Shown: piece after piece, positions 56,062 to 64,000 of the stretch
Layout of the letters: each line of letters starts with the position of its first letter
Position numbering within the stretch: the first letter of the stretch is position 1
Source: Haliclona indistincta
Taxonomy: Eukaryota; Porifera; Demospongiae; Haplosclerida; Chalinidae
DNA length: 64,000 nucleotides
Direction of reading: 5' to 3'
Assembly: GCA_964017065.1 (NCBI GenBank)
Contig: OZ024783.1
Coordinates: 11,002,885 to 11,066,884, forward strand
Translations under genes and position numbers: made by a program
The notes under the pieces: generated by a model
The model's database searches: none
Told to the model about the DNA's origin: nothing
The model's input: the letters and a program-made list of their open reading frames with translations, nothing else

Positions 56062-56884
56062 GTCAGAAAACATGCATGTGGTATGTTATGAAGGAACAAA
56101 CGACATGAGACATATAACTTCAATTCATTGTGTCTACATTTACATTCATGTTCTATGTTATTGCTGATCTGTGTTATGTTACAATTTATCAATACACATG
56201 TTTGTACTTGGCTAATAAAAATTTTAGACTGGGTTTTATTACTAAAACATAATTCTTGGTTGTGGGAATTATTTAAACCAACGGTACCATTCTTAACGAA
56301 AGACTAAAAGTGTAAGAATGACCTAGCGGCAAGCCTGGTGACTAAATACATTTGTGTACTCAGCAAATGCAAGTATCACATACATAGTGTCTTAAAACTA
56401 CAGTTAGATTCCCAGTGATGCAATGTGTAAGGGCACAGACGAAAATGTTGAAATCCGTAAAAGATTTATTTTTGATGAACAGCTAGCACAAGGCTATAGT
56501 AGTGTAACACATCATGAATGCAACAGTATGCAGTGAGTAGTGCATCCAGCTCAGCAGTGAAGTCAATTGTTTGTAAAACGCACGAAGTTGGCAAATTTTA
56601 TACAAAAATCCTCAAATAACTATCAACGGAACATACAAAAAAGTACGGTACAGCTCCAATTTTCGAAATTTGGGCTAAAACAAATTATACATGATGCAGA
56701 CGCGACATCTAGCATAATTATACTCGTGTGTGTTACAGTGCTGAATTCAAGTTCTCCTCATGTGCAAATGGTAGAGGAAACGACGTAGATGTTGAAAGTA
56801 CCGATAGATCTGTAGCTGTACAGTACATAAACTTCAATGTACAAGTGCTATACACGTCATCTGGTCACGAGTGCCTACACCAAC
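56062..56884. other. Spacer within the array, no supported gene
   Basis: The frame at 56567-56788 has no motif. The spacer between family members is about 0.8-1.2 kb throughout. Confidence 0.5.
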
Positions 56885-56938
56885 TATGTCATAATGTTAT
56901 GTAACTCGTTTTTCACTAGCAGTTTATTCTGAAAGTAA
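56885..56938 (+). promoter_or_regulatory. Conserved upstream block, gene 2 of array
   Basis: TATGTCATAATGTTATGTAA, then TAGCAGTTTATTCTGAAAGT, as upstream of the other members. An ATATATATAAAC stretch follows at about 56960, a possible TATA box. Confidence 0.5.
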
Positions 56939-57063
56939 CATGTGATTAGAGGAAAGCCTAAATATATATAAACAACTAAGTGAACAGTAGTTACAATAGT
57001 TCAGCGAAAGTGATCGAGATTTGTGTATCCACTAAGAAACTTTCCATCACTATGAACAAGCCA

Positions 57064-57963
57064 ATGGACGTAACAGGACAAACCTACGGCTATTACTGCA
57101 CAATGGAATTTTTGCCGCCAATGATCTTCTTTGTTCTGTGCATGGTAGCATCGCTCCTTCTTATTCCGGTACAATTTTTGCTCAAACAAAGCCCTAAATT
57201 AAAACGCTATTTAAAAACCCAATTCTTGATAAAGCAAGTCTTTAGCATAATGCTGAATAAACAAACGGACAGAAATGGAAAACAGATCAGCACTATACTG
57301 AACTACCAAGTTTCTGACAGATACAAGGTCATGATGTTGGGTATAGCAATTTGTCTGTTAGGAGTTGGAGGAGTTTCGTTTTGGAATACTTATTTATTTG
57401 AAGGATCGTACATTTGCAACACTGATCCAGAACTGGCTTGCTTTCCCTCATTTTCTAATAAGACCACTCTACGTTTGGACTGCTCTGACACAAGCTATTT
57501 GAGAGACAACAACATCACCTCCATCATCTGCTACAGGTTTGTGTACAGACTAGATTCAGCCACAGGAGCTGCACTCGGTATAATAGCATTTGATGCCCTA
57601 TTCGTCATCATCATCACACTGCTACTTCTCAAAGTGTCTAACGGAAGTGAATGGACCAAGTGTCGTGCAGCCCTCACTGTAGCTACACAGATCACTATAG
57701 TAACAATGTTACCAGTGGCCATGGCCACTATATATCACATTATTCCATTCCCAGCATCTACTACTATTGAAAAACAAATGATTAAGTACATGGCAAAAGG
57801 AGCTCTGACTTATACAATATTATACAACACTGTGCTCTTTCCGTGGTGGTCTTTTAAGAAAATAAAAGATGAAGACAACAACGACAGGGAGGACGGGAAA
57901 GAAAATAATGAAGAGAACAATGGAGGATATAGAAGAGTAAAAGGAACATTGATATTAATATGA
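57064..57963 (+). CDS. ~299-aa multi-pass membrane protein, intact array member 2
   Basis: Single exon. The ATG at 57064 is chosen because its context matches the starts of the other members; an in-frame ATG at 57052 would add four residues. Hydrophobic segments lie at about 17-40, 88-106, 166-190, 202-226 and 243-262. Between the second and third is a loop with four conserved Cys (about 118, 126, 140, 156): YICNTDPELACFPSF, RLDCSDTSYL, NNITSIICYR. It also carries N-x-T sites, so it is probably extracellular and disulphide-bonded. A basic stretch KLKRYLKTQFLIKQ follows the first helix. TYTILYNTVLFPWWSFK is the strongest family signature near the end. The tail is acidic (DEDNNDREDGKENNEENNGG) then RRVKGT. 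I do not recognise the family. Confidence 0.85.
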   Translation: MDVTGQTYGYYCTMEFLPPMIFFVLCMVASLLLIPVQFLLKQSPKLKRYLKTQFLIKQVFSIMLNKQTDRNGKQISTILNYQVSDRYKVMMLGIAICLLGVGGVSFWNTYLFEGSYICNTDPELACFPSFSNKTTLRLDCSDTSYLRDNNITSIICYRFVYRLDSATGAALGIIAFDALFVIIITLLLLKVSNGSEWTKCRAALTVATQITIVTMLPVAMATIYHIIPFPASTTIEKQMIKYMAKGALTYTILYNTVLFPWWSFKKIKDEDNNDREDGKENNEENNGGYRRVKGTLILI

Positions 57964-58665
57964 GACAAGAGAAATCCTACAAGAGATATAATTAGATTAG
58001 TTTATATCTTGTGTTCATGTTTGTCAGTGTTCATTATTAAAGTTTGTAGTAATTTTAATTGTACCACGTCTAGCTGAATAGGATAAAGCGCTTGTACTAA
58101 AGCTGCAGCTATCAACAAGTTCATAAATACTGTTACTGCCATAGTTACTGACACAGATACTGATTCAAAACTACGTACAAGTATCAGATCTGTGATAGTT
58201 TTAAACAGAGTGTATCCATGTAACAAATAATGCATTACTCAAAATAGCAAATGCACAATACATTAAAATTGCAAAGTACAGAATATAGTAAAAAGACATT
58301 TTTCGTTCTATGACCAACAAAACGATCACATAATAATGCTGTGCATGCAGTGATACAGTAGTTCTCAACAGCCAAAACTCTGTCTTTCTCTGACCGGTAC
58401 ACTAGCTAACATGATCATGTCTGCATTGCACCACAGCAGCAACTCAATATGAGCTGGTTAGTTGTGTTTGTGGGCGAAGTCAAACTTGTGAAATGCTCAG
58501 ATAACTCATGTAGTGCTGTATTATTGAAAATTTAACGTCATGCTCATGAATGGGGTACAAAAAATAAACTAGCTTTGATGTCACTCACGTACTGCCCTCT
58601 ATTGTATGCATGTGAGTATGCACGTGAGCTGCCTATTTCATCTGGTCATGAGTTCATGCAGTAAC
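57964..58665. other. Spacer within the array, no supported gene
   Basis: The minus frame 58002-58235 lacks motifs. No repeat recognised. Confidence 0.5.
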
Positions 58666-58728
58666 TATGTCATAATGTTATGCAACTTGTTTTACATCAG
58701 CAGTTATTCTTTATACTGAAAGTGACTT
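58666..58728 (+). promoter_or_regulatory. Conserved upstream block, gene 3 of array
   Basis: TATGTCATAATGTTATGCAA, then TTGTTTTACATCAGCAG and TTATACTGAAAGTGAC. It is the most complete copy of the block, 195 bp or so before the ATG. Confidence 0.5.
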
Positions 58729-58867
58729 ATGCCACTGTAAATTACCAAAATTATCACAGAAACTACATGATGGTGTGTTTAGGAACAGGTGAAATCAACA
58801 ATAAAGTCAGTTACATAATAGTCAAACTGCCATACTGCACTGAAAAACGCGTTCTTTGCAAAGGACA

Positions 58868-59752
58868 ATGGAGATAAGAGGACAAAACTATACCTTCTAC
58901 TTCATACTAGAATACTTGCCGCCAATTATATTTTTTGTTTTGGGCACGGCACTATCGCTCCTTCTTATTCCAGTACAACTTCTGCTCAATCGATCTCCTA
59001 AGCTTAAAAGGTATGTCAAGACTCAATTATTGATAAAGCATATTTTCAGCACAATGCTGAATAATTACATCGATAAGTCTGGGAAACAAATCTGCACTAT
59101 ATTGAACTACAAAGTTCCAGAGAGGTACAAAGTCATGATGTTGGCTATGATGTTTTCTATGACAGGAGCTGGAGGAATGATATTTTGGGATATTTGTGCA
59201 TTTGAAGATTCATACATTTGCAGCACTGATCCAGACCTAGCTTGCTTTCCTGCATATCCCGATTCGACCACTCCACGCTTGGACTGCTCCAACACAAGCT
59301 TTTTGGAAGACAACAACATCACCTCCATCATCTGCTACAGGGCTACGTTCAAACTAGGCCAAGCCACTGGAGGTGCACTTGGTACAATAGCAATGAATGT
59401 TCTCTACATTATGTTCATCACTGTGCTCCTTCTTAAAGTGTCTAAAGGAAGTGAATGGAACAAGCGTCGTGCAGTGCTCACTATAGCTATACAGATCACT
59501 ATAGTAGTGATAACACTAGTCGTAACAGTTTCAATATTTTTTCTTCCTGGTCCAAAAACCACTACTCTTGAAAAACGAATCATTCTTCTGATGCTAAATC
59601 TATCTTTTCACTATACAATATTGTATAGTACTGTGCTCTTTCCTTGGTGGTCTTTCAGTACAATAAATGACAAAGATGACAACAAGGTGAATGATAAAGA
59701 GGAGAGCAATGGAGAGTATAGAAGAGTAAGAGGAACATCAATACCAATATGA
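58868..59752 (+). CDS. ~294-aa multi-pass membrane protein, intact array member 3
   Basis: The ATG at 58868 (MEIRGQNYTFYFILEYLPP) lies in an AAGGACAATGGA context shared with the first and fourth members. It has the same five hydrophobic segments and the same four-Cys loop (SYICSTDPDLACFPAY, RLDCSNTSFLEDNNITSIIC) as the 57064 gene. YTILYSTVLFPWWSFS and an acidic tail (NDKDDNKVNDKEESNGEY) follow, ending RRVRGTSIPI. It is closest to the truncated fourth member in the loop and the helix after it (KLGQATGGALG). Complete and undamaged, hence probably functional. The tail motif and Cys loop are the best handles for a profile search. Role unknown; location in a membrane is inferred from hydrophobicity. 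Confidence 0.85.
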   Translation: MEIRGQNYTFYFILEYLPPIIFFVLGTALSLLLIPVQLLLNRSPKLKRYVKTQLLIKHIFSTMLNNYIDKSGKQICTILNYKVPERYKVMMLAMMFSMTGAGGMIFWDICAFEDSYICSTDPDLACFPAYPDSTTPRLDCSNTSFLEDNNITSIICYRATFKLGQATGGALGTIAMNVLYIMFITVLLLKVSKGSEWNKRRAVLTIAIQITIVVITLVVTVSIFFLPGPKTTTLEKRIILLMLNLSFHYTILYSTVLFPWWSFSTINDKDDNKVNDKEESNGEYRRVRGTSIPI

Positions 59753-60192
59753 GTCCGAGAAAATGCACAAAGTGTAGCAAAAGTGATACATACATAGCAC
59801 ATGTTACCCACATACCTGTACTTGGTGTTTTTGTTGAAATAATTGTGTACACTTCACTCATTGACTTCTTGCATGTTGCTGACATAATTATTGTAATTAA
59901 AAAAATTCTTTCGGTATAATTATTTTATTGTATCACGTGATTCTGTCTGCCTCGTGCTATATTATAATCATATTTCAATCAGCTGAGCTGCCTTGTGGTG
60001 TACCTGCTTGATATAACGCGCAATTACAACACAAGATACGTATATAAAAAGTGGAATTTCAAGTAATAAAATTATTATGATTATTAACATGTTAACTCTG
60101 TAAATGGCGATGTATTGAGGTAGCTAAGGTTCTGCTTGTAGATTTATCCTTTTATTAATGCTAAATAAAAGTCATAGTTCTAAAACTGAAAC
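59753..60192. other. Spacer, no supported gene
   Basis: AT-rich; no coding or repeat signal recognised. Confidence 0.5.
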
Positions 60193-60520
60193 CAGGAGCG
60201 TATAAAAGGAAGGAGCGTGTAACTAACAGAAATATCGGAGCCTAAAGTCCGCCGCTTGCGCTGCAAAAACCTTCCTTATAAGGAAGGTTTTTGCAGGCCG
60301 CATAAGACGGCGACCATAGCTCTGGCTGAACGCTTGCTTGTTTTAGCCGGAGACGGGCAGGACGAGACGTGGATGAATGTATAGGTAGGAAGTAGCGAGC
60401 CACAACGCGCAAAGAAAGGCCCAAGTTCCAAGTAGCAACAGCGCACGGCGGCGGACTTTAGGCTTCGATATTACTAAGCGTATACGGTAGTTGAACGCTC
60501 CTTCCCTTCATACGCTCCTG
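60193..60520. mobile_element. TIR element with 7-bp flanking duplication and 36-bp perfect palindrome
   Basis: Left end CAGGAGCGTATAAAAGGAAG at 60193; right end CTTCCCTTCATACGCTCCTG at 60520. CTGAAAC flanks directly on both sides (60186-60192, 60521-60527). A second inverted pair lies inside (CGGAGCCTAAAGTCCGCCG and CGGCGGACTTTAGGCTTCG). Within the left half is a perfect palindrome at 60261-60296 (CTGCAAAAACCTTCCTTA and its complement). The interior 60292-60475 is also found at 19633-19806. Confidence 0.75.
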
Positions 60521-60820
60521 CTGAAACGTACATTAAAAAGCCAAAACAGCGACCCACTATTGTTGTGGTGATCTACTACTTACAGCTAATATAGAAAGCA
60601 CGTCAATGTTATTTATTGCCCACAATGGTTCAAGAGGGCAATAGTAAACTATTCCATTTAGTTATGTATAGAGCTTGTGTTGTACACAATCCAGTATCAG
60701 TTCGATTTAAGCAATGCTAAATGATATTTGGGAAAACTTTCACTTTTATATTCCATACTATTGTGCAATGGTTAATACTTCTATTATACACAGTGAGTAT
60801 GTGAATTGCTAGTTTGTATC
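60521..60820. other. Spacer, no supported gene
   Basis: GAGGGCAATA near 60643 recalls the hairpin MITE at 54466. Nothing else seen. Confidence 0.45.
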
Positions 60821-60890
60821 AACTAAGTGATAATGTTATAACTTGTTTATCATAGCAATGTATTCTTTATACTGAAAGTATCATACATCA
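60821..60890 (+). promoter_or_regulatory. Conserved upstream block, gene 4 of array
   Basis: GTGATAATGTTATAACTTGT, then CAATGTATTCTTTATACTGA and AAGTATCAT. A slightly altered copy of the block, about 180 bp before the ATG at 61007. Confidence 0.45.
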
Positions 60891-61006
60891 CAGTAAAATG
60901 TCAAAGAAAATGTACAGGAAGAGCTAAGTCAAACAATCAACAAACTGACAGTACAGCCATACTGACAGCTAGCACTGAGAAAATATTTCGCTCCTCACAA
61001 AAGACA

Positions 61007-61669
61007 ATGGAGGCAACTGGACAGACCTACAGCTACTACTTCACTAGAGAGTTCTTGCCGCCATTAATCCTCTTTGTCTTGTACACAGCACTATCGCTCC
61101 TTCTTATTCCAGTACAACTTATGCTCAATCGATGTCCTAGACTAAAAAGGTATTTTAAGACTCAATTCTTGATAAAGCAAGTTTTCAACACTTTGTTGAA
61201 TAAATCAACAGACAAGAATGGAAAAACGATTTACATTATAATGAAATACAAAGTTCCAGCGAGACACAAGGTCATGATGTTGGCTATGGCACTTTCTATG
61301 TTAGGAGCTGGAGGAGTGACATTTTGTGATATTTATCTATTTGAAGATTCATACATTTGCAGCACTGATCCAAATTTGGCTTGCTTTCCTGCGTATCCTA
61401 ACTTGACCACTCCACGCTTGGACTGCTCTGACACAAGCTATTTGGAAAACAACAACATCACCTCCGTCATCTGCTACAGGCCTGTGTTCAAACTAGGCCA
61501 AGCCACTGGAGGTGCACTTGGTATAATAACAACGTATGTTCTCTACATAATGTTCATTACTGTGCTCCTTCTTAAAGTTTCCAATGGAAGCAGATTTACC
61601 AAGCGTCGTGCAGTGCTCACTATAGCTATACAGATCACTATAGTAGTGTTAATAATCATCGTGGCCTAA
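61007..61669 (+). pseudogene. ~295-aa membrane protein family, member 4, 3'-truncated
   Basis: The ATG at 61007 (MEATGQTYSYYFTREFLPPL) starts 220 undamaged codons aligning with the first three quarters of the intact members. They include YICSTDPNLACFPAY, RLDCSDTSYLENNNITSVIC and the two following membrane helices. The alignment stops inside the fourth helix (AIQITIVVLIII). There a retroelement end (AATCATCGTGGCC) begins at about 61660 and supplies the stop. The last helix, the LFPWWSF signature and the acidic tail are lost. The 5' part is as well preserved as in the intact genes, so truncation is recent. Confidence 0.85.
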
Positions 61670-62249
61670 ATGCACAGTTACACATATTCGATACCTCCGA
61701 CACCGTAATACGGAAGAGGTAGGGTTGTAGTTACCGCAAGGGACACTCCCCAGTGCCAGTCTCCCGTACACACGGGGCAACAACTCTCTCTCCACCACGG
61801 AGAGCCCACTGCCATCTTATAGGCAGGACACCAACTCTCCACCACAAGGATGAGAGCCCACTGCCACCTTATAGGTAGGACACCACAAACAACCTAATCT
61901 CCCACACCACAAGTGGGGCCACTACACATAAAACAACAGGGGGAGTGTATGCCGACCCACGGCACCGATGCCCTTGCGGAGCTCAACACTCAAAGAGTGG
62001 AGTGGCACAAATACATAACAGCAAAAAAGAAAATAAATAATAAAAAGAACAAGAAAGAAAGAGAACAGAAAGACAGAGGAGTGAAAAGGGGAGGAGGGAG
62101 GGAGAATTAAAAATGGAAGTAACGTGGACGAGCCAGACTGAACTGGTCACGCCTATACATACCACCGGCATGGGGAGACCAACGGCATGAGGAGTGGCCA
62201 CTCGTTTATTAACCGCGTCTAATAATTGCATTATAAACGCTCAATTAAT
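61660..62249 (-). mobile_element. Partial retroelement copy (end fragment)
   Basis: 61660-61975 repeats the terminal ~315 bp found again at 62250-62570 (GCACAGTTACACATATTCGA, ACCGCAAGGGACACTCCCCA). 61976-62249 is different, with an AAG/GAAAGAGAA-rich stretch, ending CGCTCAATTAAT directly before the next copy. So two copies of the same family sit head to tail; the first is internally deleted or is a solo end. Confidence 0.6.
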
Positions 62250-64000
62250 AATCATCGTGGCCTAAATGCACAGTTACACATATTCGATACCTCCGACACC
62301 GTAATACGGAAGAGGTAGGGTTGTAGTTACCGCAAGGGACACTCCCCAGTGCCAGTCTCCCGTACACACGGGGCAACAACTCTCTCTCCACCACGGAGAG
62401 CCCACTGCCATCTTATAGGCAGGACACCAACTCTCCACCACAAGGATGAGAGCCCACTGCCACCTTATAGGCAGGACACCACAAACAACCTAATCTCCCA
62501 CACCACAAGTGGGGCCACTACACATAAAACAACAGGGGGAGTGTATGCCGACCCACGGCACCGATGCCCAAAACACTCCCCCAAAACCGAAGGTAACCAA
62601 CCACCTCCAATCCTGCTCATGATCCTGAAACCCCATCAACTCTCTCTGAGAAAAGGAAAAAACTGAGAAGAAGAAACAACATGTTCTGGAGACCAATAAG
62701 TAATCAAACCACCATTAGTCACAACAGTACAGCAAACAATCAAGTACAAATAAGCCATCACTCGTACAGACAAAGACAAAGCAACGAGGAAGACACAGCT
62801 AGTACAAACTAAGTCAAATAAGACCTAGCTAGCTCAGACCAGGACAAGATACTATCGATAAAAGGGGATGAATGAAAGTAAAGATCGCGCAATACCCAAA
62901 CAGGTCTCACTGATCACCCAGAGAGCATAGCCCCCACAGTTGAGTTATCAGAATGAACATGCAAACCCAGCCAGCACATCCCCAAAAACAGCAACAGTAG
63001 AATCAACCCATGATGAATCCCACTGAAAGCTAAACCAACCAGGAGCGAAGTAACCACCACAAACATAAATACCAGACGCCTCAGTGAAAACCTGATGACG
63101 AACACTAAGGCTACACAACCAGCCACATGCAAACAGGCTGTAGCAAGCAATAAAGTATGCCACCAACATGCAGAACAATGAAGTATAAATTATTGTAACA
63201 GCACAACTATGGCATATACTGATACAACTATAGACAAGAATCAGCGAACCGCAAGTCCGCAACACATACTGGACAGCACAATTAAGCAATATAAATCGTA
63301 TAGACAAATTAATGATAAATGTAGAGCAAGACACAGCACAGCTAATGCAAGCAATGCATACTATATAAACCAGAAACAACACACATGTACGTGTAGCACA
63401 ACTCAGCACAAGTAAAACAGCCAAACAATAAATATTGAATACAGCCAGTGCAAGCAACAATGAACATGTAGCGCAAACAATACTGCACCGCACATGCGCA
63501 GCACATAACAGACAAATAAGATAGTGCAACACCCAGCACAACCAGGCACATACCACATAGCCAAGAAACAATACACATGTAGAGAAACACAATAGGAAAC
63601 CACCCAGTGCAACACCTACCACAGCGCACGCAATGCTTAACATAATATTATAGGCAAGAATGAAATGCAGTACAACACATACCGCACTGTGCAAACAATG
63701 CCTAATTCAACATATAGACAGACACAACACATACTGCACAGTGTAAGCAAAGCATAACATATAGACAAGAAACCAATAATAATTATAGTACAACCCATAC
63801 CGCACAACGCAAGCAATCCTTAACGTATACATGTAGACGAGAAAAACGTACGGAGCAACACCTACCGCCCCACCACAAGCAATGCTTAACGAATAGACAG
63901 AAAACAATATTATAGAGCAACACTGTACATCAACCGCAGGCAACGCATATGCAACCGAGAGACAAACAATAATTACAGCACAACACATGAAGGCACAGCG
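62250..64000 (-). mobile_element. Retroelement remnant with RNase H fragment, copy 2 (runs off the window)
   Basis: Inverted copy of 35196-37008. It starts AATCATCGTGGCCTAAATGC at about 62250 and has two GCAGGACACCA-containing 48-bp units. The RNase H remnant is at 62914-63091 (minus strand: VFTEASGI, GWFSFQWDSSWVDS, then HVHSDNSTVGAML in another frame). The long imperfect array of GCAAGCAATGC phrases runs to the window end. Large Cys/Val/Leu frames (62948-63988) are translations of that array. Confidence 0.65.

Noticed and set aside
62349..62666. 105-codon plus frame, matched by 36633-36905 on the minus strand
   Set aside because: Conserved only because both are copies of the retroelement's non-coding end; it runs antisense to the RNase H remnant.

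Overview
The window is AT-rich eukaryotic (metazoan) nuclear DNA. The evidence is spliceosomal introns with GT/AG borders (many only about 47-70 bp), an ATM-type checkpoint kinase gene in 13 exons, and many TIR transposons, MITEs, foldback elements, satellites and microsatellites. Compact introns, a metazoan ATM and lineage-expanded membrane protein families would fit a sponge (demosponge), but that assignment is inference. A 200-base run of N at 24614-24813 shows this is a scaffold with a gap.

Layout. 1-9.5 kb: a retrotransposon 3' remnant, a ~161-bp tandem repeat, a TTAA-bounded MITE, and a 4.9-kb foldback element (4018-8913) whose centre holds a second palindrome and a third repeat ('element A'). 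9.5-24 kb: a broken Helitron-like N-terminal gene, several TIR elements (12218-13499, about 13674-14500, about 14486-15812, 15863-19620), a dispersed repeat family, and a well-resolved nest: dispersed repeat 19830-22201, interrupted by an element with an 8-bp target duplication (19969-21789), itself holding a hAT-type element with a BED-like exon (20129-20881). 24.0-25.0 kb: a broken mariner-type transposase running into the gap. 25.1-29.2 kb, minus strand: 13 in-frame exons of an ATM orthologue covering the region before FAT and the first part of FAT, with neither the N-terminal part nor the kinase domain present. 29.8-33.4 kb: a frame-broken beta-helix/multi-TM membrane protein gene. 33.9-39.5 kb: TTAA MITEs, a truncated small membrane protein gene cut by a retroelement, and a 35-bp satellite invaded by two TA-targeting elements. 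40.3-53.7 kb: two long, intronless, nearly identical paralogues (1244 and 1229 aa) with a signal peptide, beta-helix-like ectodomain, Cys-rich module and multi-pass membrane region. They are separated by an almost intact hAT transposon with a perfect 8-bp target duplication (44674-47515) and a remnant of a third paralogue. 54-61.7 kb: a tandem array of four paralogues of an unrecognised ~295-aa membrane protein, two intact, one broken and one truncated, each preceded by a conserved upstream block. 61.7-64 kb: a second, inverted copy of the retroelement that cut the related gene at 35.2 kb.

Functionally, the only gene of known pathway is ATM (DNA double-strand-break signalling). The two membrane families look like locally expanded, fast-evolving surface or membrane proteins of unknown role. 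I found no rRNA, tRNA or CRISPR. Most of the remaining sequence is mobile-element debris, and several insertions can be ordered in time from their target duplications.
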